Below are positions 1 through 7,802 of a stretch of 64,000 nucleotides of DNA, piece after piece. Source of the stretch: Rothia terrae (GTDB lineage: Bacteria > Actinomycetota > Actinomycetes > Actinomycetales > Micrococcaceae); contig NZ_JAAXPV010000004.1 of NCBI RefSeq assembly GCF_012396615.1, forward strand, positions 1 to 64,000. The letters are read 5' to 3'. A program made the translations under genes and the position numbers. The first letter of the stretch is position 1; every line of letters begins with the position of its first letter. The notes beneath the pieces were generated by a model that was not told the DNA's origin, made no database searches, and saw nothing but the letters and a program-made list of their open reading frames with translations.

Positions 1-105
1 AGGCTCCACCAAAGCCTGGGGTACCGAACCCCGGTCGAGGTGGAAACCGATTTTTGGAAGCAGAACCCGCCGCAAGTGATAATAGAAATCAAGGCAAATG
101 CCTAG
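1..105 (+). CDS. IS3-family transposase (OrfB), C-terminal end only
   Basis: The reading frame is open from the window edge to a TAG at 103-105 and encodes 34 residues. They include the R-x-HQSLGYRTP block that closes the DDE integrase core of IS3-family transposases (the YN..R.H..LGY.TP signature just after the catalytic Glu). The catalytic residues and OrfA lie outside the window, so intactness cannot be judged. The plausible right inverted repeat follows directly. The assignment rests on this short but characteristic motif. Confidence 0.8.
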   Translation, partial: RLHQSLGYRTPVEVETDFWKQNPPQVIIEIKANA

Positions 106-127
106 GAACAAAACTCGGGGCACTTCA
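106..127. repeat. Probable right terminal inverted repeat of the IS3-family element
   Basis: Read outward, the element ends in CGGGGCACTTCA, so its inward-reading end is TGAAGTGCCCCG. IS3-family ends begin with TG and commonly carry a C-rich stretch like this. It lies one base after the transposase stop. The partner repeat is outside the window, so the boundary is inferred. Confidence 0.55.
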
Positions 128-385
128 TACTGCGGATTCTAGGTGCTTGTATGTTGCCTGAACCCCACCTATCTGAGATACTGAACAGGTTGTCTTCGCA
201 CTGTGAAGGCAAAAGCCAAGGCGGTGGAATGCCAAGCTGGAAACAGTGAGCATGTCCGAACCCGACGGTGGCTGGCACAGGAAATCCTCGTGATGAGGGT
301 TCCTGTAAGAAGTTGGAATGTATGATTCTGGCGCCAGTTCACGCTTGGCGCGCTAACTATCCAACTTATTGAAAGGATGCTCCTC
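128..385 (+). promoter_or_regulatory. Structured leader upstream of rplY
   Basis: These 258 bases between the IS end and rplY have no convincing ORF but several inverted repeats: a hairpin at 278-305 (CAGGAA/TTCCTG continuing into TCCTC/GAGG) and a perfect 8-base pair AAGTTGGA (310-317) / TCCAACTT (360-367) that encloses GCGCCA/TGGCGC (around 331-350). The outer stem ends only 4 bases before the Shine-Dalgarno GAAAGGA (371-377). This resembles an autogenous ribosomal-protein leader, but it matches no RNA family I recognise. Confidence 0.5.
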
Positions 386-1108
386 ATGACTGCAGGTGCA
401 ACTAAGATTTCAGCAACCCGCCGTGAAGACTTCGGCAAGGGTTACGCACGTCGTATTCGCCAGGTTGGCGACATCCCCGCAGTAATCTACGGTCACGGTG
501 AAGACCCCAAGCACGTAGTACTGCCCGGTCACGAGACCACTCTTGCAGCACGTACCCCCAACGCTATTTTCGACCTCGACATCGAAGGCGAAATGGTATT
601 GGTCATGGTTAAGGACATTCAGCGTCACGCAATCCGTCCTGAAATCCAGCACATGGACCTTCTGATCGTTAAGCGCGGCGAGCGCGTTGAGGTTGAAATT
701 CCTCTGCACGTTGAAGGTGAAGTTGCTGAGGGTGCAGTTGCTAACGTTGAGCTCACCACCTTGCTGGTTGAAGCAGACGCTATCAAGCAGCCCGAGGTTA
801 TTGAAGTTAACATCGAAGGCCGCGAAATTGGCGAGCACGTCACCGCAGCTGACGTTGTTCTTCCTGAGGGTGTTACCTTGGTTGCTGACGAAGAGACCAT
901 GGTTGTTAACATCTCAGAGCCCGTTATCCTTGACGTTCCTGAGCCCGGTGAAGAAGGCGACACCGACGCTGAGGGTAACGAAATCGTTGAAGGCGGCACC
1001 GATGAAGGCGACGCTAACGCAGACGAGGCTGAGGGCGATGTTGTTCCTGCTTCTGAGGAATCAGATCAGGCTGGCGAGTCACACGACTCAGATAACAACA
1101 AGCAGTAA
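386..1108 (+). CDS. rplY: 50S ribosomal protein L25/general stress protein Ctc
   Basis: Encodes a 240-residue protein of the L25/TL5/Ctc family, which binds 5S rRNA in the large ribosomal subunit. The N-terminal L25 domain (about residues 1-90, with a basic start and the R-x-GDIPAVIYG segment) is followed by the longer C-terminal TL5-type domain (about 95-185). The last 50 or so residues are an acidic Glu/Asp/Gly-rich tail, typical of actinobacterial L25. I chose the ATG at 386 because GAAAGGA (371-377) sits 8 bases upstream; an in-frame ATG at 377 overlaps that site. A strong terminator follows, and pth is the next gene, as in other actinobacteria. Confidence 0.95.
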   Translation: MTAGATKISATRREDFGKGYARRIRQVGDIPAVIYGHGEDPKHVVLPGHETTLAARTPNAIFDLDIEGEMVLVMVKDIQRHAIRPEIQHMDLLIVKRGERVEVEIPLHVEGEVAEGAVANVELTTLLVEADAIKQPEVIEVNIEGREIGEHVTAADVVLPEGVTLVADEETMVVNISEPVILDVPEPGEEGDTDAEGNEIVEGGTDEGDANADEAEGDVVPASEESDQAGESHDSDNNKQ

Positions 1109-1140
1109 TTTGTTTGTAGCTCAGTAGCTTTTACTGTGTA

Positions 1141-1177
1141 AAGCCCGCGCCCACGTAAGGTGGGTGCGGGCTTCTTT
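1141..1177 (+). terminator. Intrinsic terminator after rplY
   Basis: AAGCCCGC-CCCAC pairs with GTGGG-GCGGGCTT across a short loop and is followed by a T-rich stretch (CTTCTTT). It separates rplY from pth. Confidence 0.85.
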
Positions 1178-1251
1178 GTATGGTGCCAGCCTTTAGACTG
1201 GTTATCGTGAAGTTTTTAGAAGTTTTGACCGGCAAGAAGAAGGCAGTGGAT

Positions 1252-1833
1252 ATGGCTGACGCGTGGTTAATTGTTGGCTTGGGTAACCCCGGGCCGGAGT
1301 ATGAGAAGACCCGTCATAATATTGGGCAGATGGTGATTGATGAGCTGGCTCGCGAGGTGGGTGGGAGCTTCAAGCGCCATAAGGCTCGTGCGCAGGTTCT
1401 TGAAGGACGCTTGGGTATCGGCGGTCCTAAGGTTATTTTGGCGAAGCCGCTAACCTACATGAATACTTCGGGTGGCCCTGTTGCAGGTCTTGCTCAGTTT
1501 TACGGTATTGACCCTGATCATGTGATTATGATTCACGATGAGCTCGATATTCCTTTTGACACCGTCAAGATTAAGATTGGCGGGGGAGAAGGGGGCCATA
1601 ATGGTTTGCGCGATACCACCAAGGCGTTGGGTACCAAAGATTACTATCGTGTGCGCACCGGTATTGGGCGTCCTCCTGGACGCATGAACACCGCTGATTT
1701 TGTGCTCAAACCTTTTAGCTCAACAGAAGCTAAGGCGCTTCCTTTTTTGATTTCTAATGCAGCTGATGCCACCCGTATGCTCATTGAAAAGGGCTTGTTG
1801 GCGGCGCAGCAGCAGTTCCACTCGCCGTCCTAG
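1252..1833 (+). CDS. pth: Peptidyl-tRNA hydrolase
   Basis: A 193-residue Pth that hydrolyses the ester bond of peptidyl-tRNA released by stalled ribosomes. The family signature is complete: GLGNPGPEYEKTRHNIG near the N-terminus with Asn12 and catalytic His22, the YMNTSGG segment with Asn71, and the HDELD segment with Asp96, followed by the GGEGGHNGLRD loop. The ATG at 1252 is preferred over the upstream in-frame start at 1180 because GAAGAAGG (1236-1243) is well spaced from it and the protein then begins like other Pth enzymes. It follows rplY, a common actinobacterial order. Confidence 0.95.
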   Translation: MADAWLIVGLGNPGPEYEKTRHNIGQMVIDELAREVGGSFKRHKARAQVLEGRLGIGGPKVILAKPLTYMNTSGGPVAGLAQFYGIDPDHVIMIHDELDIPFDTVKIKIGGGEGGHNGLRDTTKALGTKDYYRVRTGIGRPPGRMNTADFVLKPFSSTEAKALPFLISNAADATRMLIEKGLLAAQQQFHSPS

Positions 1834-1973
1834 GCAGCAGGGTGGGGTTGCGCGTAGCGGGCACAAAAAGTAGCTCAGCGTAACCTCACTATCTTTCGGT
1901 GAGCGAGAGTTCTAAGCTAGAGAGAGCAGTAAATACGTGATGAAAATGTGCCTATATTGGGGCGGGTTTTCAT

Positions 1974-3305
1974 GTGAACAGTACGAACGGACAGCAACGC
2001 ATCGTGAGCAATAAGTACTCCATCCCGGCTAATACTGAACTAACGAACGAGGCAGTTAAGGCGTTACGCGCGGACTTCCCGATTCTGAACCAGCAGGTCA
2101 ATGATCATGACTTGGTATATCTGGATTCGGGTGCGACCAGCCATAATCCTTTGCAGGTGTTGGACGCTGAACGCGAGTACTACCTTTACAATAATTCGGC
2201 GGTTCACCGCGGTGCCCACACTCTGGCGGTTGAAGCTACGGATGCGTTTGAGGACGCTCGTGCGACCGTCGCGTCCTTCATCGGGGCTCGTGAAAATGAG
2301 CTGGTGTGGACGTCCAACGCAACCGAGGCATTGAACCTGATTGCTTACAGCTTTGGTAATGCTTCGCAGGGTCTGGGGGGAGAAGCTGCCCGCCAGTTTG
2401 CTCTGACTGAGGGCGATGAAATTGTGACGACTGAGCTTGAGCACCACGCGAATATTATTCCGTGGCAGATTCTTGCGCAGCGTACAGGCGCCACGCTCAA
2501 GCATATTCCGTTGCGTGAAGATGGCACCATCGACTACGAAGCTGCTGAAAAGGTAGTTACGGAGCGCACTAAGATTCTTGCGTTCACCCACGTTTCTAAC
2601 GTGTTGGGTGCTATCACTGACGTGGATTTTATGGTGAAGCTGGCGCGTAAGGTGGGCGCATTTGCTGTGTTGGATGCCTGCCAGTCTGTTCCTCACATGC
2701 CGGTTGATGTGAAAGCCCTCGACGTTGATTTCGCGGCGTTTTCTGCCCATAAGATGCTGGCACCCACCGGTATGGGCGCGCTTTACGGTAAGAATGAACT
2801 TCTTGAAGCGATGCCCGCCTTCCTCACCGGCGGATCCATGATTACCAAGGTCACCATGACCGAAGCCCAGTGGATGCCCGCCCCCATCAAGTTTGAGGCA
2901 GGTACCCAGCGTATTTCTCAGGCAGTGGCATGGGCAGAAGCAGTGCGCTACCTGCAGCACATCGGCATGGAAAATGTTCACGCCTGGGAATCCAAGCTTG
3001 GCGCGCGCCTGGCTGAAGGCGTTAGCTCCGTTGAAGGCGTCCGTTTGTTGGGCCCTGCTGCCGGAACTGAACGAGCCGGTATGGCCGCCATTCACGTGGA
3101 CGGCGTTCACCCTCACGACGTTGGTCAGCTCCTTGACACTCAGGGTATCGCTGTACGCGTGGGCCACCACTGCGCTCAGCCGCTGCACCGCGCACTTGGC
3201 ATCACCGCCTCAACCCGCGCATCCGCCTACATCTACAACACCACAGACGATGTTGACCGCTTTATCGAAGCGCTCGGCGGCGTCCGCGCTTACTTCGGTC
3301 TCTAA
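1974..3305 (+). CDS. sufS: SufS-type cysteine desulfurase
   Basis: A 443-residue class V aminotransferase-fold enzyme that takes sulfur from cysteine for Fe-S cluster assembly. The PLP lysine is Lys260 in SAHKMLAPTGMGALYG. The persulfide cysteine is Cys400 in RVGHHCAQPLH, the short active-site loop typical of SufS rather than IscS. The listed start is a GTG at 1974 behind a GGGGCGGG stretch; a GTG at 2004 would remove ten residues and is also possible because the N-terminal extension is not conserved. sufU begins 23 bases downstream, so this is a desulfurase-sulfur acceptor pair. Confidence 0.93.
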   Translation: MNSTNGQQRIVSNKYSIPANTELTNEAVKALRADFPILNQQVNDHDLVYLDSGATSHNPLQVLDAEREYYLYNNSAVHRGAHTLAVEATDAFEDARATVASFIGARENELVWTSNATEALNLIAYSFGNASQGLGGEAARQFALTEGDEIVTTELEHHANIIPWQILAQRTGATLKHIPLREDGTIDYEAAEKVVTERTKILAFTHVSNVLGAITDVDFMVKLARKVGAFAVLDACQSVPHMPVDVKALDVDFAAFSAHKMLAPTGMGALYGKNELLEAMPAFLTGGSMITKVTMTEAQWMPAPIKFEAGTQRISQAVAWAEAVRYLQHIGMENVHAWESKLGARLAEGVSSVEGVRLLGPAAGTERAGMAAIHVDGVHPHDVGQLLDTQGIAVRVGHHCAQPLHRALGITASTRASAYIYNTTDDVDRFIEALGGVRAYFGL

Positions 3306-3328
3306 ACACGAAAGAAGATACACACCAT

Positions 3329-3784
3329 ATGTCAGCGTTAGATCAGCTGTATCAGCAAATTATTCTTGACCACTCCAAACAGCGCAACGGCGAAGGTTTG
3401 CAGGACGCGCACGGTTTGCCGAGCGCCGATAACCACCAGTACAACCCCACCTGCGGTGATGAAATCAACCTGCGCGTGACCCTGACCGACGAGAGCGAAC
3501 CCAAGGTTAAAGAAATCTCCTGGGAAGGCGACGGCTGCTCTATCTCCATGGCAGCGGCATCAGTGCTCAGCGAGATGGCACCGGGCATGACCACCGCTGA
3601 ACTGCAGTCTTTAGTTGATGACTTTCGCGAGATGCTCCGTAGCCGCGGCAAGATTGAACCCGATGAAGAAGTACTGGGGGACGCCGCGGCGTTTGCAGGC
3701 GTCGCTAAGTTCGTTGCACGCGTCAAATGTGCGATGCTGGGCTGGGTAGCAGCAGAAGAAGCAGCTAAAGAGGCAGCTCTCTAA
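3329..3784 (+). CDS. sufU: Fe-S cluster assembly sulfurtransferase SufU
   Basis: A 151-residue SufU/IscU-like protein that accepts persulfide sulfur from SufS. All the expected zinc/sulfur ligands are visible: Cys42 and Asp44 in PTCGDE, Cys70 in GDGCSIS and Cys134 in RVKCAMLGW. The insertion between the second and third cysteines is of the Gram-positive SufU type. It is co-transcribed with sufS and followed by a terminator. No sufBCD genes lie in the window, so the pair presumably serves a Suf machinery encoded elsewhere. Confidence 0.93.
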   Translation: MSALDQLYQQIILDHSKQRNGEGLQDAHGLPSADNHQYNPTCGDEINLRVTLTDESEPKVKEISWEGDGCSISMAAASVLSEMAPGMTTAELQSLVDDFREMLRSRGKIEPDEEVLGDAAAFAGVAKFVARVKCAMLGWVAAEEAAKEAAL

Positions 3785-3801
3785 CGCGTCTTCATATCGA
3801 T

Positions 3802-3843
3802 AGTGGGTGGACAGACTAACGGTCTGACCACCCGCTGTTTTTA
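3802..3843 (+). terminator. Intrinsic terminator after sufU
   Basis: GTGGGTGG.CAGAC pairs with GTCTG.CCACCCGC (one A-A mismatch) and is followed by TGTTTTTAT. It ends the sufSU transcript. Confidence 0.8.
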
Positions 3844-3859
3844 TGCAAGAAGGAGGGGT

Positions 3860-3991
3860 ATGAGAAGGCTTATTGGTAAGCAGATCACGAAGGCAAATGC
3901 AGCGGACGGCAAACTCACCGGGACTGGTATAACGAGTAAACCTGAACAATGTGGCGCAGAACAGCCCCATCCGTCCCCCAAACTAGGCTAA
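3860..3991 (+). CDS. Possible small ORF, 43 residues, unknown
   Basis: An ATG preceded by AAGGAGGGG (3850-3858) opens a 43-codon frame beginning MRRLIGKQITKANAADGK. It lies just after the sufU terminator and 120 bases before the next gene. It is basic at the start, hydrophilic, lacks a membrane segment and matches no family I know. The near-perfect Shine-Dalgarno is the only positive evidence. The surrounding 270 bases otherwise hold nothing recognisable and become AT-rich toward 4114. Confidence 0.25.
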   Translation: MRRLIGKQITKANAADGKLTGTGITSKPEQCGAEQPHPSPKLG

Positions 3992-4114
3992 TAAATAAAA
4001 CAAAATAACAAAGGAATATCCCGTAAAGTATTAAAGAATTATAAAAACAGCTGGGGACTGTTTTTGACGTAAAGCTTTCAAACACTCACTGTATGTGTTT
4101 ATTTAAGGGGAAAT

Positions 4115-4540
4115 ATGAACATCGGTTATGCTGCCGGCGCTTTCGATCTTTTTCACGTAGGCCACCTGAACATTCTTCGCGAAGCAAAGAAGAACTGCGA
4201 TTACTTGATCGCTGGCGTTGTATCTGACGAAATGCTTGAACTGACCAAGGGTCGTCTGCCCATCGTTCCGCTGGCAGAGCGCATGGAAATCGTCAGCCAC
4301 ATCGATTTTGTTGATGAGGTACGCGCAGAAACCGTTGTTGACAAGCTCGAAACCTGGGAACAGGTTCGCTTCAACACCTTCTTCAAGGGCGACGACTGGA
4401 AAGGCACCCCTCGCGGCATAGACCTTGAAAACCGCTTTGCTGAAGTTGGCGTGAACGTCGTGTACTTCCCGTACACCGCGCACACCTCATCCACTAAGCT
4501 CCGCGCAGCTCTCGCAGCGTTGACCCCCAACGCTCAATAA
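4115..4540 (+). CDS. TagD-like glycerol-3-phosphate cytidylyltransferase family protein
   Basis: A 141-residue nucleotidyltransferase of the cytidylyltransferase (TagD/CTP_transf) family, which makes CDP-activated alcohols such as CDP-glycerol. Seen: the HVGH motif (residues 14-17) after GAFDLFH, and a C-terminal HTSSTKLR that corresponds to the RTxGISTT signature of TagD. The length matches TagD. AAGGGGAA precedes the ATG. The substrate cannot be read from sequence. A CDP-alcohol phosphotransferase sits at 11519-12259 in the neighbouring polysaccharide operon, so supplying its CDP-alcohol is a reasonable inference. Confidence 0.8.
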   Translation: MNIGYAAGAFDLFHVGHLNILREAKKNCDYLIAGVVSDEMLELTKGRLPIVPLAERMEIVSHIDFVDEVRAETVVDKLETWEQVRFNTFFKGDDWKGTPRGIDLENRFAEVGVNVVYFPYTAHTSSTKLRAALAALTPNAQ

Positions 4541-4554
4541 AAACACTGATATAC

Positions 4555-4595
4555 ATAAGGGACGGTATTTCGTGAAATACCGTCCCTTATTTTTA
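4555..4595 (+). terminator. Intrinsic terminator after the cytidylyltransferase gene
   Basis: A near-perfect stem, ATAAGGGACGGTATTTC paired with GAAATACCGTCCCTTAT, is followed by TTTTAAG. It sits between two convergent genes and may serve both strands, but the T-run favours the plus strand. Confidence 0.88.
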
Positions 4596-4607
4596 AGCTG
4601 AAAAGAA

Positions 4608-5108
4608 TTAGCTGTTAGTCTTGAGCCACTCTTCAAGTGAACGAGCAACTAAGCTCAGAGCCTTACCTGCATAGGGCTCAGCGGTCGCAGCAATCTTTTT
4701 ACCCACAAAAGGAATTGAAGAGTTTACTTCACCGTTAACATCGACCTTAGTAGCTTCCCCAACAGCGGTCAGAGTCTGAACAGCCTTAGCACTAATCGGC
4801 ACGCCACCAGCCTTGATTTCGGTGGTAACAACGCGTGAACCATCAGCATTAGCGTCAGAAACCTGATCGGTCTGAGTCAGTGAAAGACCCTTAGAGACAA
4901 ACTTCTTCGCCATATCGGGCACACGTTCAGCAGGCACACCGCGAACAGAAGTAGCGGTAAAGCTACCGGCGGTATCACCAGCAACTGAGAAGCTGTCCAA
5001 AGTGACGCGCAAACGCTGCGAAACGTAGCGAGCGAAATCCTCATTACCAAAAGCAGCTACTACCTGATCAAGCGGAGCATTAACAGTTACGGTCTCTGAA
5101 ATAGCCAT
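4608..5108 (-). CDS. DUF2505-like (SRPBCC-fold) protein
   Basis: A 166-residue protein that looks like the actinobacterial DUF2505 family, whose members probably adopt the START/SRPBCC lipid- or ligand-binding fold. The beginning, MAISETVTVNAPLDQVV, is the usual first strand and helix of that fold, and the C-terminal amphipathic helix (SLEEWLK) fits. The ATG at 5108 is chosen because GAAAGGAAG lies just upstream; the longer frame to 5261 adds a low-complexity segment unlike the family. No signal peptide. Function unknown. Confidence 0.75.
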   Translation of the reverse strand: MAISETVTVNAPLDQVVAAFGNEDFARYVSQRLRVTLDSFSVAGDTAGSFTATSVRGVPAERVPDMAKKFVSKGLSLTQTDQVSDANADGSRVVTTEIKAGGVPISAKAVQTLTAVGEATKVDVNGEVNSSIPFVGKKIAATAEPYAGKALSLVARSLEEWLKTNS

Positions 5109-5211
5109 AACACTTCCTTTCACTAAAAGTACTTGCACCCATACTAAGTCACAGCCACCGTCGCTGGGGGAGTGGCACGCGTCCTTACACCTGTCAGCGT
5201 ACAAAATAGAC

Positions 5212-5254
5212 AAAAAGCCGGTGGCCTCCGACATCGCGTCGAAAGCCACCGGCT
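5212..5254 (-). terminator. Intrinsic terminator of the polysaccharide operon
   Basis: On the minus strand AGCCGGTGGC pairs with GCCACCGGCT and is followed by TTTTTG. It lies 92 bases beyond the stop of the last gene of the polysaccharide operon. Confidence 0.85.
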
Positions 5255-5345
5255 CAATCAATACTCTCTACAGAACCTTATTCACAAAGGATACCCGCCG
5301 CTGTGCTTGTGCACGGACTTTAGACCCCTTATGAATAAACCTCAA

Positions 5346-5960
5346 TTATTTGCGTAACTTAGGCCCTACAATACCCATCGCAATTTGGGATGCGCGACGA
5401 ACGAACTTCTTCACATCGTGCACATGAGTCTTCGGCGGCATCGCAGCCAGCTCACGAGCAAGGTTCTCAGACGCAGTATCAGCCTGCGGCAGACGAACTT
5501 CACCGTGCACCATATCGGGATTCGCAAACGCGCGATCCAGCATCTCAAACAAAGCCTCTTGATCCTGCACCATAAAGGTCTCGCCGTATGACTGCATCAC
5601 CTTAGAGAACTCAACCTGGTGATTATCAACCACCTCATCAAGCTCAGCTAAACGCGGCACAGAAATCGGGATAACACCGACCTCACGCGCATCCAAGATA
5701 GAACCAGGACCGCCCTGAACCAGCACCACGCGGGCACGACGGTAGAACTCCAACAGCTCAACACGGGGCATACGCGCAACGGTCTCAGCATTCTTAGGCG
5801 CATCGGTGAAGCCGTGCTGAAACAAGCAGGTCAGCTCCGGATGCAACTCAAGGTAAGCATCCACCCAACCCACAATGCGGTCAAAACGATGGTGGTCAGT
5901 GCCAATGGACACTACAAGGTCGTATGCCTTAACTTCTTCAGTGTTTAGATTCTCGCTCAT
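5346..5960 (-). CDS. PssE/Alg13-like glycosyltransferase subunit
   Basis: A 204-residue protein resembling the C-terminal, nucleotide-sugar-binding half of GT28 (MurG/Alg13) enzymes. The VLVQGGPGSILDA segment (residues 79-91) corresponds to the glycine-rich GGAGS/T loop that contacts UDP-sugar. In two-part enzymes such as PssD-PssE, CpsF-CpsG and Alg14-Alg13 this soluble half docks on a membrane-anchored partner, here encoded immediately upstream (6004-6453). The pair would add the second sugar to a lipid-linked repeat unit. Last gene of the operon; AGGAGAG precedes the ATG. The sugar is not predictable. Confidence 0.82.
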   Translation of the reverse strand: MSENLNTEEVKAYDLVVSIGTDHHRFDRIVGWVDAYLELHPELTCLFQHGFTDAPKNAETVARMPRVELLEFYRRARVVLVQGGPGSILDAREVGVIPISVPRLAELDEVVDNHQVEFSKVMQSYGETFMVQDQEALFEMLDRAFANPDMVHGEVRLPQADTASENLARELAAMPPKTHVHDVKKFVRRASQIAMGIVGPKLRK

Positions 5961-6003
5961 GTCTCTCCTGTACTAAAAACAAATAGTCCGTAATGAACGA
6001 GGA

Positions 6004-6453
6004 CTAAAGAATAGCGCCAATATTTACAGATTCAGGGAATGCCTTCTTCTGCTCATCCCACTGAACCACAAAAAGATCGGTCATGGGGTAGCACAAGCGA
6101 GCACTCATAGTGGGCATGGTGATGCGGTCGTACGCTTCGATGAACACGGTGCGCATCTTGAGCATCTTACCTACCAAGAAGAACGGAACAGATACCGCGG
6201 CACCAGCAGTAATGATGGTGTCGGGGCGTTCCTTGCGCAGTACCTTCCATGCCAGACCGAAGTTGCGAACAGCGTTCGGAATGTTGCGAGTAGTCGGGAA
6301 GTACGCCCAGTGTACTGCCTCGTCCTTGAGTGCAGCTTCGACTTCAGGTAGCTGGAAGGTAACCCATGTGCGTTCATGGTTCTTCCAGAACTTGTCGAGT
6401 GCAATAAGCTGTGCCAAGTGCCCCCCTGCACTTGCTACCAGCATGACCTTCAT
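6004..6453 (-). CDS. PssD/Alg14-like glycosyltransferase subunit
   Basis: A 149-residue protein of the Alg14/PssD family. The ASAGGHLAQL motif (residues 8-17) and the ITAGAAVSVPFFLVGKML segment (around 80-98) are typical; the latter is the hydrophobic stretch that holds the N-terminal GT28 half at the membrane. It works with the Alg13-like product of the next gene to make one active transferase. CTAAGGGGAAAG precedes the ATG. Its place between the Wzz-like gene and the partner supports a role in building the repeat unit. Confidence 0.85.
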   Translation of the reverse strand: MKVMLVASAGGHLAQLIALDKFWKNHERTWVTFQLPEVEAALKDEAVHWAYFPTTRNIPNAVRNFGLAWKVLRKERPDTIITAGAAVSVPFFLVGKMLKMRTVFIEAYDRITMPTMSARLCYPMTDLFVVQWDEQKKAFPESVNIGAIL

Positions 6454-6487
6454 ATCTTTCCCCTTAGATTTAGTATTTTAGTGTGTC

Positions 6488-7747
6488 TTATTTTTCGTTT
6501 AAGAAAACAGGCACCACAGTGGTTGACTCTGAGAAGTCGGCTGAGTCAAAGAACTCTTTGAGCTCGCGGTGGTTGCTTGATGAGTTAGCAACAACGAGCA
6601 AAGCACCGGTAGCTTCAGCGGCAAGCAACAGCTTGGACAGGTCGGTATCAGCTGCGGTTTCGATGACGATCGGAGTCTTAGCATCAACAACGCGCTTAAC
6701 CGATGAACCAGATTCAATAGATTCAAAGGCTGATGCGGTGGCAAAGTTAGTGCTCTTAGCGGGCAGAACCTGCTTGAGCTCCTCGTAGACTTCGCTTGAG
6801 AGAGCTGAATCTGTGGAGTAAACGGTGATACCACCCAGACCAGCAGCTGCCAGATCACCTTCGGGAGCACCGATGCGACGCAAGACGCGGCGCATACCTT
6901 CTGCCTTGCTGTTCGCGGGAACAACAGAAACCTTGCGTGCGCTGATTTCTTCAAGACGATCCGAGTAAGCAACCTTCTTGCTACCGCGGTCAGCTAGGTA
7001 AGCTGCAAGCGCGCCCAGCAGAAGTCCGGCTACAGCACCGATTGCCAGGTAAATCGGCATACCGCGCGACTGAGAATCTGAGGGTGCTGATGCCTGTGAA
7101 ACGATGCGACCGGGGTTGGTTGAGGTTACCTGAATCTGAGCTTTCTTCTCGTTCAGTACCTTCTTGGCCTCGTCCGAACCGCTAGCGTCAATCTGCGCCT
7201 GTGCGTTATCCGATGCGCTCTTGATAGCGTCCTGCATGTGCTGTGAGCGTACATCCAAGTAGCTCTGTGCTACTGCGTTTGCCATGTCAGCAGCCTTCTG
7301 AGGATCGCTGTTGGTCACGAAGATATCCATAACAGCGGTCTGTGAGTGACCAGAAACCTGCATATTGCTACGGATTTGCTTGCCCAAGTTCTCGTTATCC
7401 GGGTTGAGCTTTGCAGCGGCTGCGTCAGTTACTTCTTTGGAGCTGGCAACTGATGATTCGGTGTCAATATCAATGCGCTGACCGATGGTGTTAGGGTTAC
7501 CCGGGTCGGTGGGCAACTGGTATGCAACCACGGTTGACTTAGCCTCGTATGAGGGCTTGACGAACATACCTGCGATTGCTGAAAGCAGTAGGCAAAGTAG
7601 AAGAATGGACGCGAAAATCCCCTTATGGCGACCGATCTTACGGAACTGTTCTGATACTGATAAGGGCTTCACAGCGTACTCTGATTCGTGACGCTGAACC
7701 CTTTGTGAACCAGCACGTGTTGAGTAGGTGGGCTCTGTAGTAGCCAT
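6488..7747 (-). CDS. Wzz-type chain-length regulator with a kinase-like domain lacking Walker A
   Basis: A 419-residue polysaccharide co-polymerase. Seen: a cytoplasmic N-terminus, TM1 (about residues 37-60), an extracellular helical region with the proline-rich approach to TM2, TM2 (about 230-250, AIGAVAGLLLGALAAYLADR), then about 170 cytoplasmic residues. That last part follows the layout of a bacterial tyrosine kinase domain, but where the Walker A P-loop (GEGKS type) should be there is ITVYSTDSALSSEVYEEL, and no Tyr cluster ends the chain. I infer a catalytically dead kinase-like domain that tunes Wzy polymerisation. It lies between Wzx and the GT pair. Confidence 0.85.
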   Translation of the reverse strand: MATTEPTYSTRAGSQRVQRHESEYAVKPLSVSEQFRKIGRHKGIFASILLLCLLLSAIAGMFVKPSYEAKSTVVAYQLPTDPGNPNTIGQRIDIDTESSVASSKEVTDAAAAKLNPDNENLGKQIRSNMQVSGHSQTAVMDIFVTNSDPQKAADMANAVAQSYLDVRSQHMQDAIKSASDNAQAQIDASGSDEAKKVLNEKKAQIQVTSTNPGRIVSQASAPSDSQSRGMPIYLAIGAVAGLLLGALAAYLADRGSKKVAYSDRLEEISARKVSVVPANSKAEGMRRVLRRIGAPEGDLAAAGLGGITVYSTDSALSSEVYEELKQVLPAKSTNFATASAFESIESGSSVKRVVDAKTPIVIETAADTDLSKLLLAAEATGALLVVANSSSNHRELKEFFDSADFSESTTVVPVFLNEK

Positions 7748-7802
7748 TACTAACCACGCTCCTGAATATTGTAGAAATTATTGGAATATTGATAAATGAA
7801 AA

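Noticed and set aside
1-376. tmRNA, RNase P RNA, SRP RNA or rRNA at the window start
   Set aside because: None of the conserved cores could be found; the first 105 bases translate to a transposase end, and the rest is better seen as IS end plus rplY leader.
410-999. Minus-strand frames of 142 and 124 codons inside rplY
   Set aside because: Antisense shadows of a clear ribosomal-protein gene, with no ribosome site or recognisable domain.
2064-3188. 374-codon minus-strand frame opposite sufS
   Set aside because: Long but a codon-bias shadow of sufS; Cys/His-rich and without any family pattern.
3803-3859. Extended upstream start of the small ORF after sufU
   Set aside because: The extension runs through the sufU terminator stem; only the ATG at 3860 has a ribosome site.
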